NCBI GenBank assembly: GCA_027919835.1
Contig: JANVFP010000035.1
Span: 372,001-436,000 of the forward strand
Source: Lentinula raphanica
Taxonomy: Eukaryota > Basidiomycota > Agaricomycetes > Agaricales > Omphalotaceae
Direction of reading: 5' to 3'
DNA: 64,000 nt
The notes under the pieces were generated by a model that was not told the DNA's origin, searched no databases, and saw only the letters and a list, made by a program, of their open reading frames with translations. A program made the position numbers and the translations under genes. Numbering within the stretch: position 1 is the first letter of the stretch; every line of letters starts with the position of its first letter. Shown piece by piece: positions 39,808-51,098 of this stretch.

Positions 39808-41503
39808 ATGGGCGACCAAATCACCGAGCTCTATAACGAAGCCCTACGACCTGCGATAACTGCCTTGACAGTACGTGCTATCCGACGATGGTATAACTCT
39901 GAATCTACTTTTCTCACTTTCACACTAGTTTGAGGTTCTCTTCTACGGTAACGATGACTCTCAGTACTTCAGGACACGATTACTCAACGTCGCATGAAAT
40001 TAGGATTCTATATTTCCCTCGCCGCTACCTATTTTACACTTCTTGCTCGCCAGAAAAGACAGGAAAAATTCAAGCATCTCTTTTATCCGGCTTCGACCCT
40101 TGTTCTATTTATTCTCTCTACTACCGGTATCATATTGTCAACGTTCGATGTCGCCAACTTGGTCAAGTTGCTTCTCGTGAGCATGGCGGAGATGGATCCG
40201 ACTGCTCGTGAGGAAACTTTTGTTAGTACCAGGTGTGTAACAGTGTTCCCTTTTATTATCGATACTGATCGTTACGAATTAGAACTGCGATTGGGATTGT
40301 GTATGCTTTGGCAAAGTGAGTGTGATATACATTCGAGGTTAATACCGGTTTCTTACGGGCTGTGCAGCTTGATTGGAGACGTGATCCTTGTGCGTTCCGC
40401 ATCTCACCCATACGCGCGAACCATACCCCTCATATGTCCATTCTCACCAGATTTATCGTTGTTACTTTGTATGGAATGGTCGGTGGACGGCTATCGTTGC
40501 TCCTGCTTTCCTATCCACCCTTAACACCGGTTAGTCGCTCGGTGCCACATGCTCGAACGTTTTCCTCACTGACATAAATCTAGCCATGGTCTTCGCTGCC
40601 ATTGCCGATATCCAGTTAGGCTCTAGCGAGGAATTCGCTACAGGTGGAAACTCATCTCAGGTGACGACCGGAGATAACCTGCAGTACGCGTTCTTGGCGA
40701 TGAACACCTTCAACAACGTTCTATTGACCGGGTTGATTGGTACTGTGTCGTGTTTACTTTGCTTTTTGACATGATTAATTCTTACCGTGTCCTGTCGCAG
40801 CGGGAAGACTCTGGTATCTGAATCGTGCCGCTACCAAACTGTTTGGCATCAGTCCCAGCCCGGACAAGCGTTACAGAACGATTGTATCGATGTTGTATGT
40901 GAACGTCATCGTTCTTAAATCGCTCAGTGTTTGAGGGTCTTTTTATTCTCTAGTCTGGAATCAGGATCACTCTACCCTATCGCTCTTGTCATATGCCTGA
41001 TTATCCAACTCAAAGGATCTTCCGCGACCATGGACCCTGTTTTGCTGCAGATTGTGGTGCGTGGAGTTTGGTTTATCGTTTACGGATAATCTCTGGAATT
41101 AGTCTGATTGCACAATCTCTTAATCTAGGGTATCGCCCCGATGCTTATTCTAGTGCGAACCACCCTCGGTATCAGCATCGAAAGCGCACCTCGCCGAGAG
41201 GACGTCGATACCGAACTCGAGCATTCGACCTTACGGATCCACACTTACCCCTCCGATCAGAAATTCACCCCTCCTTTCGCTTTTACGCCCGGCACAAACT
41301 TCTCTCCTGTGACGGGTACGGAGTCCATGGTCACCGCTTCTGATTATCAGCCTAGGTTGCCTTATGAGCCGAATGGCGTTCGTCGCTCCTTGTCGTCGAA
41401 TGTTCATCAACAGTCTTGTTCCGACACGCTGGACCACAGCTCTGTCATTGGGCCGTCTACGCCTGGGGAAAGGCTTCAGCCACTGCGATGGGTGGCTCAG
41501 TAG
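39808..41503 (+). CDS. Seven-transmembrane protein, paralog 1
   Basis: Ten exons: 39808-39870, 39929-39947, 40004-40232, 40283-40315, 40368-40389, 40451-40529, 40584-40739, 40801-40894, 40954-41056, 41129-41503; 390 residues. Exons 2, 4 and 5 are only 19, 33 and 22 nt and have the same sizes in the paralog at 45460-47251, which supports the model. Hydrophobic segments include FEVLFYGFYISLAATYF, STLVLFILSTTGIILS, LIGDVILIYRCYFVW, WTAIVAPAFLSTLN, LLTGLIAGRLWYL and ESGSLYPIALVICLII, then GIAPMLILVRTTLG and a polar cytoplasmic-type tail of about 100 residues. It belongs to the widespread mushroom 7TM group with no known ligand. It is divergent from the FAD oxidoreductase, 500 bp apart. Confidence 0.8.
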
Positions 41504-42148
41504 GCGTTATTTATGTGATTGTTGTTGTTATGTTTTTCCTTTTTGTTCATGTAGTCCCCTCCACACCACTCGTTACTTATTTATTGGTCGTGATATTGTA
41601 TTCACCCCTTATTTAATTCTCGCGACTGTACCAGGCTGTACCAATCGTAGACAAGAAAACATTGAGCTTTGTTTGTAGCATATTTGACGACATAAAACTT
41701 TGCCCTGTTGGGTGAAACGACATACTTTTCAAGGAGCCAGGAATGCCACAACAAGTAGGAATCTGTAGGAATGTCCTGTGGGGAAAGGAAATGGCAGACA
41801 GCAAGACAAGAACACCGCAACTTGGATGAATTGTAAATTGGTAGAACAATGCGGCGTGAGGCAACACGAAAGTATAATTACGAGGGATCCTGCGGTAGAA
41901 CGACAACGCAACACCAATTAAATGAAGGTTAAATAAAGAAGATTCAAAAACATCCCTTCACAATCCAAGAAATTCATCCGAAACCAACCAACCAACCAAC
42001 ATCCACCCAAGCGCATGCACAAGATGAGATTGTATATAAGTACCACGCAAAAGAACAACATGTGTGAATATCAGAAAAAACGTAAACTGTAACGAACACT
42101 CGAGCCCAAGTGAAGGAAAGAGAGAAACGAAAAATCCATGCAAATATG
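41504..42148. other. Convergent intergenic region
   Basis: 3' flanks of the 7TM gene and of the membrane-protein gene. No gene is supported. A CAAC repeat (accaaccaaccaacc) occurs near 41985-42000. Confidence 0.4.
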
Positions 42149-43958
42149 TTACAAGAAAACCAAGAAAACAGGTAAGAGGCTCGCCAAACAAAGCGCGACG
42201 ATCCTCGATGACGGATGGAAGTGCGAGTCCCGAGCACCATTAGATGAATCAGATTGAGAGTTAGTCGAGGCTATGGCATATGTGCTTCCGCACGCAGACG
42301 CAGCCAAAGCCTGGGCCGCCGGGTAAACCGACGCGAGTTCCGACAGTTGCGATGCGTTAGCATTCAGTGCGTCGACATAGAGCGACATGAGTGATTTTGT
42401 GCACGACGAGCACGTTAGCGTGGTCGAGTTGGAGATAGCGACACCGGAGACGAGGGAGTAGAAGTAAAGATCGGAAGGATTCGTGTTGTGCACGGCTTTG
42501 ACGTAGCAGTAGGAGTTCGTGGAAGGATCATTGAGACAGCCGGCGGCTTGAGTGAGGGAATAAGCATGGAGAGCTGGAAGGGAGGTAGGATGAGTAAGGT
42601 TCACGATCTCGTATGTGAAGGAACTAACCCTGTAGAGTGCTGACTGCGAAAAGATTGTTGTCCGTCAGATCCTTTGCGCAGACTGTTTGGAGTGTGGATG
42701 CAAACGTGGCCATGTTCGACGTGCATTGGTCGATGCCGGGAGTAGGATTACATGTTCCCCAGATGACGGAGTTCATGCCAGTCAAGTTCGTTTGATACTA
42801 GGGTAAACAGCCAAAATCATTGGTACGACCAGCGCTAGGTCAAGGCAGGCAAAACTCACATCTGCGAAATCATCACTAGTGTTCTGGAGGAGCCCGAACG
42901 GTCTGCAACTCCTGAAGTCTTCCGAATTTGTCATATTGAGGAAGAAGTTGTAGCATGACTGAGTGGAGAAGTTTTGAGAGATTTTCGAATCCCAAGGTTG
43001 AGGGAAAGGCACGGGAAGGTCCGGAGCTGGTTACAGTACAGTTAGCAATGGGATTCGAAGAAGACAGGATACAGATAGACATACTGGAGGTCGGGATCGA
43101 AGGCAAACTTTGAGCTGTTGCGGGCACAGACGTTGTTGCTGCAGAAGAATCTGTCCCTGATGGGGCAGCGGTCGTCGTAGGTGTTGCTAATTCAGTCGCC
43201 GTCGCTGTGCCAGTCTCGATACTGACACTAATATCACTACTCTCCTGACGTCGAGCAACTTCCCTGTCATGCTTTTGTGGTAGGTCTGTAGGTTGAGAAG
43301 CCGAGACACGATGATGATGCGAATGGGGCAAATGCGGCGTTTCAACATCTATATTGTGCATATGAGGTGTGAGCCCATATATGCCCTCGTGTGCTTCCGA
43401 CTGTTGATCATTCACCCATCCCATTGAGAGTTCTAGCAAGCCAGATAGACAGTGTTTGCTCAGCGTGATCAGGATCAACACAGCAGGTATAGCGATCGCT
43501 GTCCATTTTATCTGACGGCCGATGCGACGTTTCGTGTCAGAGGATGTCTGGTGTTCATATTCGCGATACTGCCGTTGTGACTGAAAAGAAACAGCCTCGG
43601 CCTTTAGGGTATGCGATGACGGATGGGATCGCGGAGATGCAGATAGTGCTGATGGCATCGATGATGCTGATAGCGATGGCGTTGATTTGAACGAAGAGTC
43701 CGAAAACGGCGATGGATTATTGGTCTTTACAGATCCGTACAAGAGACCGGTCACGGATGAAGAGGGACCCGAGGCGAAGTAGGACGGTGGCATCGGTCCA
43801 GGTAGATGATTCCGGTCGTGCTGAGGCGAATTTGGTCTACGAGTATCCGCCGAAGGGTCGAATCGCGAATGCGCTTGAAACTGTGCTTCTTCCATGGGAT
43901 TGATTTCCTCGGCTTGCGGTTGAGGAGAGGGAAGGGGAGAAACAGGTGGCGTGAACAT
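42149..43958 (-). CDS. Cys-rich surface protein with one TM helix and C-terminal hydrophobic tail
   Basis: Exons 43958-43085, 43026-42860, 42797-42629 and 42573-42149 give 544 residues. The first 145 residues are Ser/Pro-rich and disordered. One transmembrane helix follows (WTAIAIPAVLILITLS), then a His/Ser/Thr-rich stalk. The outer domain has regularly spaced Cys (QSCYNFF, FRSCRP, WGTCNPTPGIDQC, TVCAKDL, AAGCLND, LTCSSCTKSL, ASACG), many N-glycosylation sequons and a final hydrophobic stretch (RIVALCLASLLPVFLVFL) that looks like a GPI-anchor signal. The plan resembles a fungal membrane-protein family catalogued as DUF7729; that label is from memory and not certain. Cell-surface location is inferred; function is unknown. 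It lies between the two inverted 7TM paralogs. Confidence 0.75.
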
Positions 43959-45459
43959 CGACTAGACTTCAGGCAAGATATGGGGTCGTTTGGGTCTTGA
44001 ACCAAAAGAGTGTGGTGATAAAGAGAGCGTGAGTAGAATTGTGGACTATGCTTTCAAGAAGGTTTCTTGATGTGATCTGATAGGATGTATGGACAGTTCC
44101 TTATTAGTTATGTCCAGGAGACAGTACGAGAGAAGGTGGAGAATATGAGGCGAAAAATCTAAGTTAACTTACCGACCAAAACGAGCGGTCGATTGTGGTC
44201 GAAAAGCACAGAGCGTCGTTGTTCTGTGAGTGAGAAGCGTGTCTCTGTTCATATAGAAGGTTAGCATTCACGTCTGTAACAAGAGTAGGAAATCGTGTCG
44301 TGGCTGACTACCTCGTAGTAGTGATTGAACGCTGCTAGAACGGTGTCTCACCTTCGAATCCGTTCTAATATTTCACAAGAAAATAGATCCTAGCGAAGGT
44401 GAGCCTTGCTGAGGGCCAAGTTCGAACTTGTGTACGAGATGGACGACAACGATTGAGGATGGTTGTTGAAACAGCCTGAGGATCGTGTCCAGAACTCTCG
44501 TGCTTCTAGTTCTTCGTTGTAAACAATAGGATAGATATTTCAACGAGCGGTTTCCCCTGCAGGCGAACGATGCCACAAGTAGCTTGAAGCTGTAGTGGAG
44601 GGGGAATAGATAGAGAAGGGACAAGGAAGGAAGGAAAAGAAGAGACTTGAATGTCAGGCGCTTGGCAGGGATGAGAAAAGGCCATTTACTATATATTAGC
44701 TCATCAAGGTACGAATTTGGATTATATTGCTATTTTAGGGTTACTTCACACAAATGATTTGATTTTTCAACTTTTACCACTTTCACCGTTTTTCCTTCGA
44801 AACTCTTCAGCTTTCGGGCGAGCTCAAGGCTCGAGGCCGAAAATATGTCTAAAAGGTCTCTTATGAGGGTACACAGTAGGCCTATTCCTGTCTTCCATCA
44901 CCTCTCATGTCGACATATGCCACCCCAAACTCCCCCCATTGGCCGCTGCAAACCTCGAAATTTGATCACCGGCACTGGTTTCTATTTCACCTTCCATGCT
45001 GATATAATTATCACACTCGTTCCATCTATGGGCCCCAACAAACTACGAAACCTCACCGAACAGTGGAAGTTTCAAGTCCGGTTTCAGAGAATACGAATTC
45101 ATCGACATACATCATCCCGAGCGCTCCCAGAAAACGCTAAGGAAGGTCTATCAAACTCAAATCTTCAGTATCACTCGGAATGAGAACGGCATCATGTAGG
45201 TCTTTGCCACAGAGGAATCAAGAAGATGGGTACACTGGGTAATCAATCACAGCACTATGATGCAGAACGGATAATGGTGCGGTAAGGACCATGAGATGGA
45301 ACACGCTGTTCAACAGTAAGTACCTGGGGCTGCGCAAACTAATGTACATCATGGAATCGTAAGCAATGACTCAAACAATCTCGAGAATGCTGAGTAGGGC
45401 GCGAGAGTTTTCTCAGGATGGAATTAGAAACTGTATTACCATAAGGAAAGTGCGGATAT
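43959..45459. other. Intergenic, 1.5 kb, no gene supported
   Basis: The first part is the long 5' flank of the Cys-rich protein, with a GTAAGTTAAC donor-like site on the minus strand near 44162-44173 that may belong to a 5' UTR intron. The longest open frame (44845-45183, plus) has no domain and no paralog. Confidence 0.4.
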
Positions 45460-47251
45460 TTAGGCTATGTCGTTTTGGAAAGAATAACGCAACGGTTCCA
45501 ACTTTTCCCTGTCGAAACCGTTATTCCCGGAAGGCGACGAAGGGTCGTTCACCTCTCCAAAACTGCTCCCGCGCATCGACGAAGTCGAAGTCATCTGAGG
45601 TTCGTACCTCAGCTCAGTCTGCATTTTCTCCGGTCTGAAACCAGGGCCCGACTCCCTGTAATCATAAGCAGGAGCAGTTGAATGCATGCGTTTTGTTTCG
45701 TCCACTGATGAAGGTGTTTGGGCTCTGTGCATGAATGTCGGCGACTCCAGCCGCAGCGGAGTCGTCGCGTACTCTGATGGGAAGGTGGATGTAGGTCGGT
45801 ATGAGCTCCCGCCGGTCGAGGTGATGGGGTTCTTGGTATCAGTGGGATATCGATCCCTTCTGAAATCGTCTTCTAACTCGGTTTCTTCGTCTCTTTGAGC
45901 GGGCGTGCCGCCTTCCACCCCAAGACCCAGTGAAGTACGGACCATGATCAACGTAGGCACGATGCCCTATATGAAGGTCAAACAATGGGCTAGAAAGTAA
46001 CATGCGAGGGGTCATGAACATACCACAATTTGAAGCAATATAGGGTCCATTGTTGCGGGTGATCCTTTCACTTGGATAATCAGGCAGATGATGAGTGCAA
46101 TGGGATACAGTGTGCCCGATTCTACACTGGAGAAGATTGTTTAAGTTGCCAAACCTGTGTATCTCAGCAGTATCAAAAGCCAGACGTACAACATAGATGC
46201 AATCGCATTCAGGCGCTGATCTTTCCCTCCGACTCCTAACAGACGAGTGTGTATCCTGTTGAGCCACCAAATTCTCCCAGCAATGAGACCAGTTAGGAGA
46301 AGATTGTTGAAGATGTTGATGCCCAGAAAGACATAGTTGAGATTGTCGCCAGTGAGAACTTCACTGGATTGTCCGGTAGCAAAGAGCTCGTCGGAGCCTA
46401 TCTGTATGGTGGCTACGGCCGCATATGAGATACCTAGCGGGGAGGTTCATGAAATGAGGGACCGGTCGTATAGCCTAAAGGAAGGAGTTCATTTACCGGC
46501 GTTGACTACGGAAAGGATAGCAGGGATGAGAGAGACCCATAGCATTCCATTCCACACATGATAGCAGCGATATACCTACTCCGGGGTAGAATGAGCGACA
46601 TACAAAAAGGACAAGCCATGCATAACGCCACGAACGAGGATAAGATCAGCTACCCAACTAGGAAGTATCGAATTCAAATCAAAATCGAAGAGCTGACTAC
46701 GTCGGACTCACTTTGCAGTGGCATAGAGCGCTCCAATAGCCGTTCTAAGTAGACAATGAGCAGGCGGGTTGAATTCTACAAGGAAGGGGATGCGCGGCGC
46801 ACCTGTAGCTCACGAGATCCTCCTGCCTGCTCTCCGGGCTCAGCTCCGTAAATCCAACCACAATGAACTCTTGAATGACATTCTCCACATCATAAACGGA
46901 CACGATGATTCCCGCCGTTGCGAGCACGAAGAGAACAAGGAGAGAAATCGGGTAAAATGGATGCTGAAAACTCCTGTTTTGGAGTCTTTGTTGTCGTTGC
47001 AACGAGAGGTATATTCCTAGCAGGATCAGATATATGCCTGCACATATGGGTTGGAGAAGAGATTCAGAGACGCGAAGTCAGTATGGGGTTGCTGAAACCT
47101 GAAAGCCTCGTACCATAGAACAAGAATTGAAACTGCAAAAACCAGTCAGTAAACCAAACAGTACGGTTTCAGCAAAATGGTGCCGCACTATCAAGGAATT
47201 CATAGATGGGCGCATGGCCAGATCGAAGACCTCAGAAACTTCGTCGCTCAT
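45460..47251 (-). CDS. Seven-transmembrane protein, paralog 2
   Basis: Nine exons: 47251-47189, 47132-47114, 47037-46803, 46744-46712, 46657-46636, 46575-46497, 46433-46190, 46126-46024, 45966-45460; 434 residues. Exon sizes 63, 19, 33, 22, 79 and 103 equal those of the gene at 39808-41503. The seventh exon here covers two exons there: the sequence runs through TGLIAGRIWWLNR without the intron found in paralog 1. The start MSDEVSEVFDLAMRP aligns with MGDQITELYNEALRP. TM segments match one for one (FYGIYLILLGIYL, LLVLFVLATAGIIVS, WVADLILVYRCYHVW, SLIPAILSVVN, LLLTGLIAGRIWWL, ESGTLYPIALIICLII, GIVPTLIMVRTSLG). The tail is longer (about 165 residues) and Ser/Asp-rich. Function unknown. Confidence 0.82.
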
Positions 47252-48078
47252 CTCTGAAGAGTGGACTTCGTGAAGCAATGAGCGCACAGAGAGGAAGGAA
47301 GGGTTTTCTGGCAGGAGAAAGAAGCCTGTCACGGTGGGGAATAAAACCAGAATAAAGCTGAGCGCTGAAGCTGAAGCTCTGAAGCCTCGAGGGCCAATTA
47401 GCATCCGTGGGGCCGGGAGACTCGAGTTCGATTATAATGAATCGAATCCGGGAACGCCGGATTGCTATGTTTTTATATGTCATAGCGAACGCTCCGTGCA
47501 TTGGAGACTGGAGTGTTGTCAATGTTATGGTGACAGATGACCAGTTCCATCAGAGTTTTTTTTTTGCTTTGGATCGCTAACGCACATGCGTGAAGAGAGT
47601 GTTTTGCAGTAATGACGATTCAAGCAAAAAGTACCAGTCCAGAAATGTTGAAAGATGAAGCCCAAGGCCCACAGGAGTCAGAACGAGGAGGATGGGCGGT
47701 GATTTGTATCAAATGGAATTCAAATTCGTCGAAACGGTTGGCAGAGCTCGGCAAGAGTAGGCGGCATGCGGCAGGCAACGCGGCAACCCCTACCTGATTC
47801 CTGTCAACAATTTGCGCATCGTGGTCATGGAGGTTACATTACTGTTACATGCTTTTTGTCTCTTCTAAGTTCTTGATTGTACCGCTAACAGCTCTGGGGA
47901 TAAAGTACTAAATCCGTGCTAGATTTCCTCTAGGGGTTCAAGGACCGATCTCTCGTGAGTGGGGGTCTACATCATTAGTGTACAATCGTGACTGTAGTAT
48001 GTAGAGTAGAGCTAGGGTTAGAGGGAGGGCACGAGTATCAGGGAAATACACCAATGAACGGTAGCCCTAACCAAGCAT
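47252..48078. other. Intergenic between 7TM paralog 2 and kinase-like copy E
   Basis: No gene is supported. A T10 run occurs near 47556-47565. The 3' flank of copy E near 47995-48060 resembles that of copy F near 51025-51085, so the E/F duplication included flanking DNA. Confidence 0.4.
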
Positions 48079-50343
48079 TCACTCAGTTGGGGGAATAGAT
48101 GAAATATAATCAAACATATTTCTAGCACGCACAACCCGGAACTCCTTGCTGTCTTCATCCAAGGGAAACCTAGTGAAAATTGGATCCCAGTCATCTGGCT
48201 CACCATAATACTTCCACACAAGCTCTTGACTCAATCCCGAGTCTCCTTGCCAGCCCAAAAGGATACGGAACATATGAAAATAATTATCAAGGAGGACTGG
48301 TTCATCAGCCTTCCATGTTTGCATTGTCAATGCAAAATCGACGAGGACAGCGTGATCCACTTTTGTGACAGGATTGGTGCAAAGGAGCAACTGTTTGTTG
48401 TGCCAATCACACTGTGCGACGTCGGCAATATCGAGAACGCGCACGGCGTGACGACAGCTTTGAATCTGAAGGAAGACCCATGTAATTAATTAGCTATCCG
48501 GTCTTTCGTTATATGTACTTTCAGCCTCACCACTGTGATCTGCCTTTCAGGAGACATGTTTCGTGTGAAGTCAGAATCGAGCTTCCAGCCTTCAATGTAT
48601 TCCAAAAGGAGACCGTATAAGATTGTTCCATCAGGTAGCGTGAACTAGTGGTAGAAGTGAGTAATAGTAGTAGATAGTCACAATCACCACTGCGAAAGTA
48701 ATACCTGATGAGCACCATAAAACCAAGGAACGACAGAACCTTGCACAGGTAGAAGCTTCTCGTAAGCAAAGGCTTCATTGAGAGCGCCCAGCTCAGCATA
48801 TACGATCCCTGAAAGCCGCATAAGAGGATCCTGATTGAGTTCAGTGTCCTCAGGGCTATGCAATGGCTGAAAACGATCATCGAACAGCTTCAAACACAAG
48901 GACGGCGTGGACACAGGGATATTGTCGATAGTGGTGATGTGGCAACGATAAACGGTACAGATACCGCTTTCTGAGCCTTCATCTATGACATCCTGTATTT
49001 CAAGCGTGAAGGTTTTGCTGCATTTGAGTGAGGTCTCGACTCCTGCATCTACAAGAGGTGACTCGCGTTGTGTTGCCTTAAGATGGGCAGCGGTATCCGG
49101 TGGGATTTCAGTGATATCAAAAGGGTATATGGGTCGGCGTTCTATATGAAAGGGCCCGACTTCATTTGTTCTTGCAGTAAGAGTGTCACGAGGATGAGCG
49201 ACGACTTTTGAAAGATTTTTTGACATGTGCTCGTGCCAGCGGAAGAATTGAAGGGTCCTTGCGCGATCTCGTGCGAGCGTTACCATGTCGAAATCGGAAT
49301 GGCGGTGATGAGTTGCAAAGAGTTCGGCGTCAGATAAAGGTTGATGCGGATTTTGTGACGGTCCTTCAACAACACACTCCTGATCGAAATCCGGACCTGG
49401 TAGAGGTGTATTGAGAAGACGGCTCATGGAATCACTATTGAGCAAGTATGCGGCAGTAATCACTCTCAGAGCCAAAGATGGCTGAATCGTTGACACCCTT
49501 TCGAAAGTGGGTTCAGGCGACTGTCTAGTAGAGGGTAAAAAGATGGTGATATCGGTGAAGTTCGTGACAATAACGGTGGCTGAGGGCGAATATTCCATAG
49601 CTAGATATAAAGCAGAATCGACGGTGGGATGGATTTGTCTGTTGACATCGAATAGAGCACCTGGCTAGGATAAAAGTGTTAAGAATTCGCGCAGATTCAC
49701 AAAGACAGAGATGTCCCTTACTAGAGGTAAAACTATCGGAGCAGCTAGATTCCAAGATTTGAATTCTTCAATTGCGAAGGTGAATCCGCAAACAGCTAGC
49801 AGACGTACATTGGATTCGATAGTATGGGGAGGAAAAAAAGCATTTGATACACTCACAATGACCAAGATCGACGGATACACACTCAATGGGCTTTTTGAGA
49901 AATTGTTGTGGTCTCAATTGATTGATCATGCTTGCTATAGGCTGCAGAAGTGTCATCAGGTACTCGCTAGGTGTGAAATGACTGTATATACTCTCTCAAC
50001 CCAACGATGATTTCGATAATCAATACACTACACACCTGGTAAGATCAAAATTCTCTACCGGCCATAGTATCTTTCGTTTATGAAGAGATCGAAGATCAGT
50101 TTGAAGGTGGAAGAGAACCCGAGGCAGCGTCGTATTGGATTCTTTCCAATGAACAGACGGGAAAGGCTTCCAGGTCGAGGAGGGAGAAACCACTGGCCAA
50201 GGTGGCGCGGGAGGAGCTGCGGTAAAGATTTTGTCGGGGGGTAAGAGTGCTGTAGAACCAGTTCGTTGAGGAAACTTGGTTCCAAGTGTGCGCCCAGACC
50301 ACCGAAATCGTGTCAAGTAGGAAGCCAATCTACAACCAACCAT
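48079..50343 (-). CDS. Kinase-like family, copy E (inverted)
   Basis: Exons 50343-50036, 49981-49857, 49795-49722, 49664-48705, 48644-48531, 48465-48079; 655 residues. Internal exon sizes 125, 74 and 114 are those of copies A-C. The family start ATG is ACT here (QRTGSTALL), so translation probably begins at the in-frame ATG at 50343 (MVGCRLASYLTR), which copy F also has. The kinase-like half has LCLKLFDDRF, hinge LLLEYIEGW, catalytic loop CDWHNKQLLL and a DFA-like DFALT. Here the Arg before the catalytic Asp is Cys and the Asn position is Gln. The acidic loop insert of B and C is absent. Frames are intact. Transcription runs toward the array at 18-26 kb. Confidence 0.82.
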
Positions 50344-51098
50344 GCAGAACGCTTATGACTCTGAGACAAGCTGGGCTTTGTGTACTCTCACAGTTACCGC
50401 CCAAGCCTAATCCTTCTCCTCTTCCAAAACGTACCCCACCGTACAACGGTCGGCAGAGTACAATCTGGTCTACGAAGGTGTAATACCAGATCCAACAAAT
50501 TGCTTGTGTTCAATGCTCATTGTTATTCTTGTGCCCATAACTTGAAGGTGAAGACCTTACCGTCCTTTTTTTCTATGTAAGCATATAGTATTTGTCCCAA
50601 TTGGCTCGATTGTAAAAGAATGTCGTGGAGGAAGAGAAGTAACTGAAAAGCAGCATAGGGTCGCATCCAGACTGCTAATTACTCGGCTAGTGTGGCCCGG
50701 TGAAGCCACATTCGCGGCTTCTCGAATCGACTGTCACTCCGGCCACTGAGAAAGAGTCTTCGAGAGAGCTGAACTGGACTTGGAGCCAGGACTAGCCAGA
50801 AAGGAGCAACAAGGAGCGATGAGAAGGGTTAGAACAGACTCAAATTGCTCAGTGTGTTTCATATATTCTTCTTTCAACACTAACAGGGATTATAATTTAT
50901 GGGATATACTTGGAATTACCGCTAGCAAGTGAGGCAAAGTATAAGGTGCGGGGAACCGATCTGTTGATTCCGTGCGGCGGGGTGCCGTGAGTACTATGAG
51001 TAGGGGATCTTGTAATGTACAGCCTATATGTAGTGTAGAGCTGGGTGTAGAGGCAGGGAGGGAGGAGATACATCAACGAACTAGTCCATACGAAGCAT
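50344..51098. other. Spacer between copies E and F
   Basis: No gene is supported. The 5' flank of E near 50600-50665 (GGCTCGATTGT, then AAAGCAGCAT) resembles the 5' flank of F near 53625-53690 (AGCTCGATTGT, AAAAGCAGTAT). Confidence 0.4.

Noticed and set aside
44845..45183. 112-codon plus-strand open frame
   Set aside because: Basic, low-information composition without domain or splice partners. Frames of this length are expected by chance in GC-balanced DNA.
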